A DNA stretch of 55,346 bases, taken from contig DCYW01000019.1 of NCBI GenBank assembly GCA_002331185.1, forward strand, positions 1 to 55,346. The letters run 5' to 3'. Both the position numbers and the translations under genes were made by a program. Of this stretch, positions 1-8,401 are shown piece after piece. The stretch is from Patescibacteria group bacterium UBA2100 (GTDB lineage Bacteria; Patescibacteriota; Minisyncoccia; Phycocordibacterales; UBA2100). The notes under the pieces were generated by a model that did not search any database, was not told where the DNA came from, and was given only the letters and a program-made list of their open reading frames with translations. Positions within the stretch are counted from its first letter, which is position 1; each line of letters starts with the position of its first letter.

Positions 1-692
1 AAACTTTCAAGCTTGATTATATTTACGCCGTGTTTAGCAAAAGAACCGAGCGATTCGTATAAAGCAGCTGGTTTGTCGAGTACATCGTACACAAGACTGG
101 TTATGCAATCGCCATTTAAGGGCTTGGTTGCAGGGTCTTTTGTCAGTACAAGAAAGCGCGTAACATTATCATCAGCGTCCTGCAGATTCTCCTGTACTAT
201 ATGCACAGTGTCATGAAGTTCCGCGGCATACGTAGATGCAAGCGCAGCGTAAGCCTCATTTCCTGTTTCTGAGACAAATGACACTGCTTTAGCAGTGTCT
301 CCATACGGAACTGGTTCTATGTTAAGCGCCCGTAGTGTGTTTGTGCATTGCGAGAGTGCTTCGCGGTGACTGTACACGTGTTTCACATCTTTCAGCGACG
401 CTCCCTTTAAAGCTATAAGAGCATGACGAATAGGTAGAAAATACTCAGCGATAACTGTCAAGCCGCTTTTTGGCAACAAGTGGTGTAAATCTGCAACACG
501 CCCTGCAGTTGAATTTTCAATAGGCAAGAATGCATGAGTTGCTTCATCATTTTGAACTGCAGCAACAACCGCATCAAATGTTGGATATCCAATACGTTCT
601 GCTTTTGGATCATATTCTGCAACAGCAAGGCTTGAATAAGAACCTTCTACACCTTGGTAGGCAATAGTACTTACGCCGTCGTCATTTTTCAT
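1..692 (-). CDS. pheA: Prephenate dehydratase, 3' end cut by window edge
   Basis: Prephenate dehydratase converts prephenate to phenylpyruvate in phenylalanine synthesis. I translated the open minus frame from the ATG at 690-692; 230 codons are visible and the frame runs off the window. It shows the family motifs in order: PIENSTAG near residue 58, YSHREALSQC near 110, DTAKAV near 132 and the catalytic NVTRFLVL near 179. An ACT regulatory domain follows, beginning TSLVYDVLDKPAALYESL and reaching IIKLES, the start of the phenylalanine-binding ESRP motif, at the edge. No chorismate mutase domain precedes it. It lies 16 bp downstream of rny on the same strand. Aromatic amino acid synthesis is usually missing in CPR genomes, so its presence is notable. 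The family call is very secure. Confidence 0.93.
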   Translation of the reverse strand, partial: MKNDDGVSTIAYQGVEGSYSSLAVAEYDPKAERIGYPTFDAVVAAVQNDEATHAFLPIENSTAGRVADLHHLLPKSGLTVIAEYFLPIRHALIALKGASLKDVKHVYSHREALSQCTNTLRALNIEPVPYGDTAKAVSFVSETGNEAYAALASTYAAELHDTVHIVQENLQDADDNVTRFLVLTKDPATKPLNGDCITSLVYDVLDKPAALYESLGSFAKHGVNIIKLES

Positions 693-708
693 AGTCGAAG
701 AACGTATA

Positions 709-2238
709 TTATCGTGCGAACTCTATTGATCGACTTTCACGGATAACATTCACCTTTACCTCACCTGGATAATTAAGGTCACTCTCTATTTTGAGGGCGA
801 TATCTCGAGCGAGTGTTCGTGCCTCTCCATCAGTCACTTCTTCAGGCTTTACAAAGATGCGTACTTCACGTCCAGCAGAGATAGCATAGCTTTTATCAAT
901 ACCAGGGAAGCTGTTTGCAACACCTTCGAGCTCCTCAAGTCGTTTTATATAGTTTTCTACCGTGTCACGTCGTGCTCCAGGACGTCCAGCTGAAATAGCA
1001 TCGGCAACTTGTACGATATAGCTCTCAGGGTTTGTGTACGGATACTCTTCGTGATGCGCTTCCATTGCCTTGATGATTTCTGGGTCAACATCAAACTTAG
1101 CAAGAATACGACGTCCGATTTCTACATGCGTTCCTGTTACTTCATGGTCAACTGCCTTGCCAATGTCGTGCAAAAGAGCACCGGCGCGTGCAACGTGCAC
1201 ATTTGCACCCACTTCCTCTGCGATAATAGCAGCAATATGTGCCATTTCAGTTGAGTGAATCAGCACATTTTGTCCGTAACTTGTGCGGAAGTGTAATCGT
1301 CCTAATACAATAAGTAGTTTTGGATCAAGGTTATGCACACCTACTTCGTAGGCTGCCTCTTCACCACGTTTTTTGATGATGACGTTTATTTCTTCGCGCG
1401 CTTTTTCAACGGTGTCTTCGATTTTTGCAGGCTGAATACGCCCGTCTATCATAAGATTTTCAAGAGCAACTCGCGCAACTTGCCGACGGATTGGGTCGAA
1501 TGATGAAATAGTGATAGCGCCAGGTGTGTCGTCAACAATAACGTCTACCCCAGTTGCCCGTTCAAATGCTCGAATGTTTCGACCTTCTTTACCAATTATT
1601 TTCCCCTTAATTTCTTCATTAGGGAGCATTACTGTTGTTGAGAGTACATCTGCTTGCAGGTTATTACCGACTCGATGAATGGCTGTTGTAATGATATCTT
1701 GCGCCTTTCGCTCGTATTTTTCTACACCTTCGCGTTCTAATTTTTGTAAACGCACGCTCAGATCTTCTTCATAACTAGACTCCACTTGCTTTAACAGTTC
1801 GTTCTTAGCTTCATCAGCAGAAAGTCCGGCAATTTGCTGTAGCGCTTCTTCTCGCTCAGAGAGCTTCTTTTCGGCTTCTTCACGTAACTCTTTTATACGT
1901 TCTGCCTTCGTTTTTATTTCTTCGTGATCTTCATCGATATCTTCTTGACGTTTATCGAGCAATTCCTCTCTGCGAACTAGACGGTCTTCAGTTTTTTTAA
2001 GATCACCCTCTTTTTCTTTTAATTCACTTGTACGTTCGGTGATGATTTTTTCGGACTTCTTTTCTGCGTCTTCTGTGATGCGCTTTGCATCCTCCTTAGC
2101 TTCAAGCATCATTTGCTTGATTTGCAGCTCCATTGAGCCACGTTTACCTAGAGATACTATCCAACGAAGAAAGTATCCAAAACCAGTTCCAAATGCCGCT
2201 GCGAGGAGCAACAGCATGAGTATTACTTTTAATGACAT
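709..2238 (-). CDS. rny: Ribonuclease Y (endoribonuclease, mRNA decay)
   Basis: RNase Y is a membrane-anchored endonuclease that starts mRNA decay. The 509-residue protein has the standard order: an N-terminal transmembrane helix (about residues 5-25), a long charged coiled coil (about 30-190), a KH RNA-binding domain with GKIIGKEGRNIRAFE near 215, and an HD phosphohydrolase domain with the HDIGKA metal-binding motif near 357. Length matches the family (about 510-520). The start is the ATG at 2238, directly before the membrane helix; no Shine-Dalgarno sequence is visible. It precedes pheA by 16 bp, so the two may be co-transcribed. I could not place a confident promoter in the roughly 250-bp region upstream. 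Confidence 0.97.
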   Translation of the reverse strand: MSLKVILMLLLLAAAFGTGFGYFLRWIVSLGKRGSMELQIKQMMLEAKEDAKRITEDAEKKSEKIITERTSELKEKEGDLKKTEDRLVRREELLDKRQEDIDEDHEEIKTKAERIKELREEAEKKLSEREEALQQIAGLSADEAKNELLKQVESSYEEDLSVRLQKLEREGVEKYERKAQDIITTAIHRVGNNLQADVLSTTVMLPNEEIKGKIIGKEGRNIRAFERATGVDVIVDDTPGAITISSFDPIRRQVARVALENLMIDGRIQPAKIEDTVEKAREEINVIIKKRGEEAAYEVGVHNLDPKLLIVLGRLHFRTSYGQNVLIHSTEMAHIAAIIAEEVGANVHVARAGALLHDIGKAVDHEVTGTHVEIGRRILAKFDVDPEIIKAMEAHHEEYPYTNPESYIVQVADAISAGRPGARRDTVENYIKRLEELEGVANSFPGIDKSYAISAGREVRIFVKPEEVTDGEARTLARDIALKIESDLNYPGEVKVNVIRESRSIEFAR

Positions 2239-2451
2239 ATATTTGTATGCCCACTTATCTTACTTGTATGCTTTTTTGTTGGAGTGCTTCGGTTCTTGTC
2301 GGTATAGATTACAGGAGTTTCACTTGCACAAAAGAGTCAAAACGCGTCAGAAAGCGGGGAAATTTACTGAAAATGATTAAATTACAACCAGTGCGTATGA
2401 GGATACCAGAAATTTGACAATACGCAAAAAGAAAAGCATATCTTAAACAAA

Positions 2452-2478
2452 AAACTGGCGCTCAAAGATCGCCGGTTT
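2452..2478 (-). terminator. Rho-independent terminator of the 2494-2742 gene
   Basis: Two 9-nt arms (2452-2460 and 2470-2478) pair around a 9-nt loop. On the minus strand the stem is followed by a T-rich run (2446-2453 read in reverse). It sits just after the stop codon of the small minus-strand gene and supports that gene being real. Confidence 0.75.
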
Positions 2479-2493
2479 GTATTCCAGAAGAGT

Positions 2494-2742
2494 TTAGATG
2501 AAATAGATTCTCCCTTCGTGTGTATTTTTGGACCCGTCCGCATAACGAGTCTTGATGCACCACTCACCAATAGTGGTGTGAAAGTAAACAGACTCAATAA
2601 ACTCGTCTGCACGTACAAACGGAATGTCGCTCTTGTCGAGCATGAGAAGGGTGAAGTCCGCTTCAGTGCTTTTGGTTATGCCAATGATTGTACGTTCGAC
2701 GGGCTCAACATGAAAAGTATATATGCATACCCTGCTACTCAT
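2494..2742 (-). CDS. Small hypothetical protein, 82 aa
   Basis: I do not recognise this protein. It is 82 residues, has no membrane segment or signal peptide, and has the mixed charged and hydrophobic composition of a soluble globular domain (for example TIIGITKSTEADFTLLMLD near residue 18). Support for it being real comes from context: a strong TTGACA promoter at 2869-2898 points towards it and a T-tailed terminator at 2452-2478 follows the stop codon. The ATG has no Shine-Dalgarno sequence, but a 21-codon ORF with a good one ends 20 bp upstream, so reinitiation or coupling is possible. An overlapping plus-strand frame (2518-2748) looks like a shadow. Confidence 0.5.
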   Translation of the reverse strand: MSSRVCIYTFHVEPVERTIIGITKSTEADFTLLMLDKSDIPFVRADEFIESVYFHTTIGEWCIKTRYADGSKNTHEGRIYFI

Positions 2743-2762
2743 AAGTAACGAAGTTGCGTCAG

Positions 2763-2828
2763 TTATTTTTCATGCAGGCTGATGGACGCATCTAGTTTTT
2801 GTTCGCTATCTAGAGCTAGTTGTACCAT
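2763..2828 (-). CDS. Possible 21-codon leader ORF
   Basis: A short minus-strand ORF encoding MVQLALDSEQKLDASISLHE plus one lysine starts at 2828. AAGGAG (plus strand 2838-2843) lies 9 nt upstream, one of the best Shine-Dalgarno sequences nearby. It is the first ORF after the promoter at 2869-2898 and ends 20 bp before the 82-aa gene. It may be a tiny protein or a leader peptide that controls the downstream ORF; nothing in the sequence decides between these. Confidence 0.4.
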   Translation of the reverse strand: MVQLALDSEQKLDASISLHEK

Positions 2829-2868
2829 CTTTAAATACTCCTTGAGTAGGGTGAACAAAGCTAGTGAG

Positions 2869-2898
2869 ACAGTACCGCGAGCGCGGTTGTATTGTCAA
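2869..2898 (-). promoter_or_regulatory. Sigma70-type promoter, TTGACA-18-TACTGT
   Basis: Reading the minus strand, TTGACA (2898-2893) and TACTGT (2874-2869) are separated by 18 bp. It starts just past the clpP stop codon and points to the small orphan cistrons at 2828 and 2742. Confidence 0.65.
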
Positions 2899-2902
2899 TG
2901 TT

Positions 2903-3505
2903 TTACGCGAGCACCTTGTCGATTATTCCGTACTTCTTTGCTTCATCTGCTGTCATAAAGAAGTCACGATCGACGTCTTTTTCAATTTGTGCGAGTTTTT
3001 GCCCGGTGTTCTTTGCAAGAATTTTGTTAAGGGACTCACGAAGGCGCAAGATATGGCGTGCACTTATTTCAATGTCGGTGGCCTGTCCTTGGGCTCCACC
3101 CATTGGTTGGTGAATCATTACTTCTGAGTTTGAAAGAGCAAATCGTTTACCATTTGTTCCGGCACTGAGTAATACTGACCCCATTGAAGCTGCCATACCT
3201 ACGCAGATAGTCGAAACATCTGGCTTGATGTGCTTCATGGTGTCGAGAATAGCGAGGCCGGCACTTACGTGACCTCCGGGGGAGTTTATATACAGTGCAA
3301 TGTCTGCTTTTGGGTCTTCAGATTGCAGAAAAAGAAGCTGTGCAATAATCACGTTAGCAACATGGTCGTCGATACCTCCGCCGAGAAAGATAATACGCTC
3401 TTTAAGTAGGCGAGAGTATATGTCGTATGCTCGTTCACCGTATTGACCTTTTTCAATAACCATCGGTACGAGTTGTGCGCTTGATGTGTGGGTTTCATTG
3501 TTCAT
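2903..3505 (-). CDS. clpP: ATP-dependent Clp protease proteolytic subunit
   Basis: ClpP is the serine protease chamber that degrades proteins fed by a Clp ATPase. The 200-residue protein has the catalytic serine in GMAASMGS, the histidine in MIHQPMGG and a later aspartate in the IEKDVDRD region, as well as the SPGGHV loop. I chose the ATG at 3505 rather than an in-frame ATG at 3559: a TATATT -10 box sits at 3514-3519 (minus strand), 8 nt before this ATG, so transcription would start at or next to the start codon, and the upstream extension would precede the transcript. No Clp ATPase gene is in the window. It follows trigger factor, as in many bacteria, though separated by two hairpins. Confidence 0.96.
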   Translation of the reverse strand: MNNETHTSSAQLVPMVIEKGQYGERAYDIYSRLLKERIIFLGGGIDDHVANVIIAQLLFLQSEDPKADIALYINSPGGHVSAGLAILDTMKHIKPDVSTICVGMAASMGSVLLSAGTNGKRFALSNSEVMIHQPMGGAQGQATDIEISARHILRLRESLNKILAKNTGQKLAQIEKDVDRDFFMTADEAKKYGIIDKVLA

Positions 3506-3624
3506 ATCCGCGAAATATACCATGAGTTTGCGGCAACTCAAACGGTAACAGTGCCTCACTGTCCGTACACCTTGTTTTCTGAACCTAAGAGCATCGTGGC
3601 ATCATTACATTTTTCGCTACATAC

Positions 3625-3667
3625 CCATCACAACTGAGGGCATCCGCTGCCCTCAGTTGTGATGGGT
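3625..3667. terminator. Long perfect hairpin between tig and clpP
   Basis: Arms of 19 nt (3625-3643 and 3649-3667) pair perfectly around a TCCGC loop. There is no T-tract on either side. It lies between the tig stop and the clpP start, with a second hairpin at 3703-3734. It may be a terminator or an mRNA-stability element. Confidence 0.55.
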
Positions 3668-3702
3668 TGTACGAATAGTCTGGAATCACGTATACACATA
3701 TA

Positions 3703-3734
3703 ACGAATGCCTCAATTGATTGAGGCATTCGTTG
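3703..3734 (-). terminator. Hairpin after tig
   Basis: Arms of 14 nt (3703-3716 and 3721-3734) pair perfectly around TTGA, 14 bp after the tig stop codon. The T-tract is poor, as in several other long hairpins of this genome. Confidence 0.6.
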
Positions 3735-3748
3735 ATTGTATGGCTTAT

Positions 3749-4831
3749 TTACTTACTCGAAAGGGATTCAAAGTGCTTAAATACCATTTCGTTGCGTTTT
3801 GTTGTCTCAGTATAGATTCTAATGTTTTGTTCGTCTGCTTGTGGGTAGGTTTGCTTTATGTGGTCGACTTCTCGTTGTACCTCTTCGGCATCAGGGGTAA
3901 TGTTTTGTTCTTTCGAAATCGTATTTAGTATCAGCTGCAATTTCCCGCGCTTTTCTGCTTCAGGTTTCCAATCCTCATGCAGCTCTTCAATAGTTTTCCC
4001 TACGTTTTTCAAATAGTCTTCTAATTTAGTACCAGTTTGCGCGATCTCGGATTCCATTTGCATTTGAATGCGTTGTATTTCTTGGTCAACAAGAATCTTT
4101 GGCAACTCAATCTTTGAATCAGCAATGATTTTTTCTACCGTTTCAATTCGTTTCTTCTCGATTCCACGAAGTTTCTTTTCCTCGAGGATATTTTCTTTCA
4201 CTTTTGCTTCAAAGTCGGCTACGGTCTTAAAGTCACCAAGTGTTTGTACAAATTCGTCGTTTAATTCAGGTAAATCTTCGTCTTTTATTTCTTCTGGAAC
4301 TTTTGGTTGTTCAGTACCTGCACTCTTTTGTTTTTCGTACGCATCGACTTGTGCTCGTTGGCGACGGATGTGGTTAAGGGTCTCTGTCAGTTCTTTGTCA
4401 GTGACTTCAAATGCTTCTTTTTTACTAAATATACTTTTAGCTATTTTTGTATAATCAGCGAGATTAATTTCAGGCATAACGGCAGTGGTCGCGGTAAATT
4501 CAAGGGGGTTACCTACTGCTAGTTTTGTAATTTGAATTTGTGGAGAGCCAATAGCGTCGATTTTTTCTTCAACTACAATTTGAGGGTATACATCAGCAAG
4601 TGCCATGTTTGCGGCACGCTCCATAACTTTGCTGTCACCAATGTGTCCTATAAGCATATCTTCAGGTACATGTCCTTTACGAAAACCAGGAACCTCTACA
4701 TTTGCCCCCAATTTTTTAAGTGCTTTCGTGCGATACTGTGTGATTACTTCAGCAGGTACGGTAGCTGATATTTCATATTCAGAGCCATCTAATTTTTTAG
4801 TTTTTACGTCTGTGTATTGTGTGTTTGTCAT
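3749..4831 (-). CDS. tig: Trigger factor lacking the PPIase domain
   Basis: Trigger factor is the ribosome-bound chaperone for nascent chains. The N-terminal ribosome-binding domain is clear, with GFRKGHVPEDML near residue 50. The helical C-terminal chaperone domain is also clear: VTDKELTETLNHIRRQRAQV, then LPELNDEFVQTLGDFKTVAD. Between those two C-domain stretches, where usual trigger factors carry an FKBP-type isomerase domain of roughly 90 residues, there is only a linker of about 25 residues (YEKQKSAGTEQPKVPEEIKD). The total is 360 residues against about 430 normally. The start at 4831 is chosen because TACACT (4839-4844, minus strand) lies 7 nt upstream, which fits leaderless initiation. 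An in-frame ATG at 4873 would lie upstream of that promoter. Confidence 0.93.
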   Translation of the reverse strand: MTNTQYTDVKTKKLDGSEYEISATVPAEVITQYRTKALKKLGANVEVPGFRKGHVPEDMLIGHIGDSKVMERAANMALADVYPQIVVEEKIDAIGSPQIQITKLAVGNPLEFTATTAVMPEINLADYTKIAKSIFSKKEAFEVTDKELTETLNHIRRQRAQVDAYEKQKSAGTEQPKVPEEIKDEDLPELNDEFVQTLGDFKTVADFEAKVKENILEEKKLRGIEKKRIETVEKIIADSKIELPKILVDQEIQRIQMQMESEIAQTGTKLEDYLKNVGKTIEELHEDWKPEAEKRGKLQLILNTISKEQNITPDAEEVQREVDHIKQTYPQADEQNIRIYTETTKRNEMVFKHFESLSSK

Positions 4832-4955
4832 GGGCGTGAGTGTATCAGCTGTTATATGACAATGCAAAACCACCTAGTCGTAACTTCGAGAAATAAGGAT
4901 TTCTATTGGTATAAAGTACACCTTGACGGTTTTGCACTACTTATATGCTCTGAAT

Positions 4956-5309
4956 TTAGAGATTCAATTCGAGTGATTCAAGATCAGCTTCGAGTTGTGC
5001 TTCGAACGAAGCAGTATCGAATGTACCCAAATCACTTTCTATTTGGTTTGGCTCATCGTTTGGAGTCGCTATACCCTCAGCAGGGTTCTCTTCAACAGTT
5101 GTATCTTCGTTGGGCACAGCATCTACACTTGAAAGAGAGTCCCAGTAATACAAACCACCAAATACAAGGAGGATAACGATTATGACGATTCCCACAAGAG
5201 GACCTGTGCCACCTGATTTATCAGATGTTTCTGCAACTGGTACATCTGTGTGTACTGGTTGTTCGATCGAGTTGCGTGTTGGGGGAGTGTTATTGTGTTG
5301 TTCTTCCAT
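4956..5309 (-). CDS. Hypothetical single-pass membrane protein, 117 aa
   Basis: I do not recognise this protein. It has a hydrophilic N-terminus of about 35 residues, one transmembrane helix (about residues 38-58, GPLVGIVIIVILLVFGGLYY), and an acidic C-terminal tail rich in E, D, N and S. The topology suggests an anchored envelope protein with a small disordered exterior tail. It follows the 5336-6280 gene by 26 bp on the same strand, so the two are probably one operon with an envelope role. No Shine-Dalgarno sequence is seen. Confidence 0.7.
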   Translation of the reverse strand: MEEQHNNTPPTRNSIEQPVHTDVPVAETSDKSGGTGPLVGIVIIVILLVFGGLYYWDSLSSVDAVPNEDTTVEENPAEGIATPNDEPNQIESDLGTFDTASFEAQLEADLESLELNL

Positions 5310-5335
5310 ACGTTATTTTCTTTTAAAGAGAGTGA

Positions 5336-6280
5336 TTATTCAGTTTCCTCTGAACCATCAGTTGAGTTAGTAATGTCTTGTATTGCTCGCGTTGCGTCTT
5401 TAAGTGCACTGTGCGCTTCTTTTACCAATTCTGCTGCACTACGCACTGCTTTTTTTATTGAATCGAGATATTCTCGCGGAGCGTCTGACTCAAGAGCGTC
5501 TGTAAATATATTTCGTGCGTTGGCCACTGCACTTGCTGCTTCACTAATTGCTCGTTCTGCTTCTACAGCTGCAGTCGTCGCAGTCGTCGTATCAACTCCG
5601 TCTGCATCTAATTGTGCAAGTGTGTTATGTATACGGTCGAGAATCCTTGTAAAACTATCGAGCGCTCCACCAAGGCGACCCAGGATACCTTCTAATTGGC
5701 CTTTGATTCGGTTTCCGGCCTCACTCTTTATTTCGGCTCTTAATTCGCCACGTTGTTCGCGAATTTCTTCACGGAGATTTGCCGCACGTTCACGGAATCC
5801 ATCTCTTTTTTTCAATGCCTGTTCTCGCATTATGTCTCGTTTTGCCCGAGCTGCTTCCAGTATTACTTGTCGTTCCTCTGGTGTATCAGCTGCATCGAGT
5901 GCGTCTTTTACTTCATTTTTACGCATCTCCAATTCTTCTTTTGCCTGATCTCGCATGTCTTTACCTTCAGTAGTAAGCTCGTTACGCGTTTCAATAACAC
6001 GATTTTGAAATGCATCTCTCTTTTCTTTAATTGTATTCCGCACATCTTCGTTCTCTTTCTTTACGTTTTCTCTTGTTGCGCGAAATTCTTTTCGTACGTC
6101 TTGTTCCACTTTTTGTAGCGATCTAAAGGGAACTGGTTGTCCGTCAGGACCAAGGGGTTTTTCTGATCGCGGTGCTTGAAAAGCCTCTTGTGCCGAAGTC
6201 ACTTGCACTCCGACCATAAATGTTAGTGCAACAATTATTGCAAGCGTAATAGCAACCGATAATGAGTGAGTATTTGTCAT
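5336..6280 (-). CDS. Hypothetical secreted coiled-coil protein, 314 aa
   Basis: Function unknown. The first 31 residues form a signal peptide (hydrophobic stretch AITLAIIVALTFMVGVQV, then a TSAQ cleavage-like site). The mature protein is dominated by charged helix-forming residues (K, E, R, D) over about residues 50-190, typical of a long coiled coil, followed by an Ala/Glu-rich helical region. This suggests an extracytoplasmic rod or scaffold. TATACA at 6287-6292 (minus strand) lies 6 nt before the ATG, so the mRNA is probably leaderless. It heads a two-gene unit with the membrane protein at 4956-5309. Plus-strand ORFs over it are shadows of the repetitive codon pattern. Confidence 0.75.
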   Translation of the reverse strand: MTNTHSLSVAITLAIIVALTFMVGVQVTSAQEAFQAPRSEKPLGPDGQPVPFRSLQKVEQDVRKEFRATRENVKKENEDVRNTIKEKRDAFQNRVIETRNELTTEGKDMRDQAKEELEMRKNEVKDALDAADTPEERQVILEAARAKRDIMREQALKKRDGFRERAANLREEIREQRGELRAEIKSEAGNRIKGQLEGILGRLGGALDSFTRILDRIHNTLAQLDADGVDTTTATTAAVEAERAISEAASAVANARNIFTDALESDAPREYLDSIKKAVRSAAELVKEAHSALKDATRAIQDITNSTDGSEETE

Positions 6281-6351
6281 AAGATTTGTATATTACTAAT
6301 TTGTAACGTGCAGAAATATGCGACGGATGCCGCTTTTCTTACTCTATATGG

Positions 6352-6388
6352 TAACACCCCCTGCTCGCGTAGCGAGCAGGGGGTGTTA
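6352..6388. terminator. Long hairpin after ppa
   Basis: Arms of 17 nt (6352-6368 and 6372-6388) pair perfectly around GTA, 21 bp after the ppa stop codon. The stem is GC-rich and has no T-tract on either strand. Confidence 0.65.
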
Positions 6389-6409
6389 ATTGAGCCTCAG
6401 TATAGTATA

Positions 6410-6940
6410 TTACTTCTCAAATTTCTCTTTGTAGATATTAATTCCCTCAGTAATTGCGTGTTTTGCAGCTTCTGCACCTTCAATACCGTTAACTTCTACC
6501 TCTTTATTCTGGAGTTTCTTGTATGTTCCAAAGAAGTGCTCAATTTCCTTCAGGGTATGAGGGTTAATATCAGACTTGTCTTGCACGGAATCCCATCGAG
6601 GGTCTTCTGTTGGTACTGCAATAACTTTGTCATCATTGTCGCCACCATCAATCATCTTTAGGAGTGCCACTGGGCGTACTCGAGCGAGTATTCCTGGGTA
6701 TAGTGGGTGTGTTGTAAGAACAATAACGTCAAGTGCATCGTCATCATGCCAATATGTTTGCGGTACGAATCCGTAATCAAATGGGTAGTCTTGTGCAGTG
6801 TGCATGACTCGATCGAGCGCAATCATACCTGTTTTCTTGTCGATTTCATACTTGTTTTTTGAGCCGCGGTTAATCTCGATAATGACGTTTGCTTCATCAG
6901 GCGTGTTTTCACCTGCGGTTACATCGTGCCAAAGGTTCAT
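6410..6940 (-). CDS. ppa: Inorganic pyrophosphatase (family I)
   Basis: This soluble enzyme hydrolyses pyrophosphate and so drives nucleotide and aminoacyl-tRNA synthesis forward. The 176 residues match the family length. Recognisable motifs are EINRGSKNKYEIDK near residue 23, YPFDYGFVPQT near 52, and the metal-binding DDDALDVIVLT near 66, followed by the paired acidic segment DGGDNDDKVIAVP near 98. It lies 49 bp downstream of nusA on the same strand with no obvious promoter between, so it is probably co-transcribed with nusA. The ATG is preceded by a T/A-rich stretch without a Shine-Dalgarno sequence. Confidence 0.96.
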   Translation of the reverse strand: MNLWHDVTAGENTPDEANVIIEINRGSKNKYEIDKKTGMIALDRVMHTAQDYPFDYGFVPQTYWHDDDALDVIVLTTHPLYPGILARVRPVALLKMIDGGDNDDKVIAVPTEDPRWDSVQDKSDINPHTLKEIEHFFGTYKKLQNKEVEVNGIEGAEAAKHAITEGINIYKEKFEK

Positions 6941-6989
6941 AGTAGTAGTTTAGTTAGTTTTGTTAAAGATATTTACTAGCATAACGCAC

Positions 6990-8318
6990 TTATTCTTTTT
7001 CTGCCCCTTCTGACTGCTTTGCATGCGCAGACATGGCAGGTAGGTCTTCAGTGTCAGTATCTGTTTCTTTCTTTTCTTCTTGTTCCGTAACTATCTCTTC
7101 CTTATGATCTTCAGTTTCTTCCACTGCTTCTTTTGTTTCGGTTGGTGCTGGTATCTCAACTTCTCCCTCGCCGTCAGTTTCAGCAAGTGCTTCTCCGTGG
7201 GCTGATTTAATATCAATACCCCAACCGGTGAGCTTTGCAGCGAGACGTACATTTTGACCTCCGCGCCCAATAGCGAGTGATTGTTGGTCTTCAGTCACTT
7301 CAACGGCTGCTCGTTTTTCATCTTCTGAAATTTCTACCGAAAGAGTTTCTGCTGGCGAGAGTGCACGTTCAATAAATTCACGAGTGTCTTCCGACCATTC
7401 GATAATATCTATTTTTTCTCCCCCCAACTCACTGGTTACAGTAGAAACACGTACTCCACGTTGTCCGACGAGCGAACCAACTGGATCAATGTGATCATCG
7501 TGTGTTACTACAGCAAGCTTTGAACGAGAGCCAGCCTCACGTGCAACTTCTTTTATTTCTATTGTTCCATTTGCAAGTTCTGGAGACTCAAGTTCGAATA
7601 AACGTAACAGGAACTGTGGGTGTGAACGAGATAATTTAAGGAATGTTCCGCGCGGGCTTTCATCTACTTTATATAAAAGAGCTCGAATGCGCTCACCTTG
7701 ACGATACCGCTCTCCTGGGATTTGTTCTTCGTACGGCAAAATACCAGTTGCACGTCCGAGATCTACATAGAGGTTTCCACGTTCGAATCGTTGTACGTGC
7801 CCTGAAACGACCTGACCTTCGTGTTCACCAAATTCTTCTATAATAGATACTTTTTCTGCTTCACGAATCTTTTGCATGATTACTTGCTTGGCGGTTTGTG
7901 CTGCAATGCGACCAAAGTCTTCTTGTGCTTCAAGAGGGAAATCTACTTCGTCATCAAGTTCAACTCCTTTCTTAATGAGACGAGCATCTTCTATCATGAT
8001 GTGGTGTTCGGGATTAAAGCGTGTTCGTTCATCATCGGTTGCTATTTCAGCCGGTTCCTCTCCGCCAGCTGCCGGATTCTCTTCCTCTGGACGGACAAGT
8101 GTTTCATCTACGACAATCTTTATCTGCTTAAATTCTACGTCTCCCATTTCGGTATTAAATGCAGCACGAATGATTTGACCACGTTTTCCGTACTCTTTTT
8201 TATACGCCGCGGCGAGTGCCATCTCGATAGCGCTGATGACCTTCTCACGGGGGATTCCCCGGTCTTCTTCTAACTCACCAAGGACTGAATTAATTACTTT
8301 CAAATCAAATAAACTCAT
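6990..8318 (-). CDS. nusA: Transcription termination/antitermination protein NusA
   Basis: NusA binds RNA polymerase and modulates pausing, termination and antitermination. Order: N-terminal polymerase-binding domain (MSLFDLKVINSVLGELEEDR onwards), S1 domain (GQVVSGHVQRFERGNLYVDL, about residue 165), KH1 with DPVGSLVGQRGVRVSTV near 275, and KH2 with AIGRGGQNVRLAAKLTGW near 352. A disordered acidic tail of about 65 residues (E, T and K-rich) replaces the C-terminal repeats of longer homologues. It is transcribed from a good promoter at 8402-8430, and the leader contains a terminator at 8357-8377, which suggests that NusA controls its own expression by attenuation. It is followed by ppa. Confidence 0.96.
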   Translation of the reverse strand: MSLFDLKVINSVLGELEEDRGIPREKVISAIEMALAAAYKKEYGKRGQIIRAAFNTEMGDVEFKQIKIVVDETLVRPEEENPAAGGEEPAEIATDDERTRFNPEHHIMIEDARLIKKGVELDDEVDFPLEAQEDFGRIAAQTAKQVIMQKIREAEKVSIIEEFGEHEGQVVSGHVQRFERGNLYVDLGRATGILPYEEQIPGERYRQGERIRALLYKVDESPRGTFLKLSRSHPQFLLRLFELESPELANGTIEIKEVAREAGSRSKLAVVTHDDHIDPVGSLVGQRGVRVSTVTSELGGEKIDIIEWSEDTREFIERALSPAETLSVEISEDEKRAAVEVTEDQQSLAIGRGGQNVRLAAKLTGWGIDIKSAHGEALAETDGEGEVEIPAPTETKEAVEETEDHKEEIVTEQEEKKETDTDTEDLPAMSAHAKQSEGAEKE

Positions 8319-8356
8319 AATTTTTTAGGTTACCACACTGATTTTTGTAAAAAGAA

Positions 8357-8377
8357 AGACCGACACAAGGTCGGACT
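8357..8377 (-). promoter_or_regulatory. Leader terminator (attenuator) upstream of nusA
   Basis: On the minus strand the arms 8377-8370 and 8364-8357 pair (five G/C-rich pairs, one mismatch, two more pairs) around a 5-nt loop, followed by TCTTTCTTTTT. It lies between the nusA promoter and the nusA start codon, about 40 nt before the ATG. No gene ends here, so it is not a terminator for anything upstream. Confidence 0.7.
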
Positions 8378-8401
8378 ATTCATAAACAGTATGTACTACG
8401 C

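Noticed and set aside
2518..2748. 76-aa plus-strand ORF
   Set aside because: The promoter and the terminator around it both point to the minus strand.
5250..5948. 232-aa plus-strand ORF over the coiled-coil gene
   Set aside because: Ser/Arg-rich shadow of the repetitive charged codons of the minus-strand gene, which has a signal peptide and a promoter.
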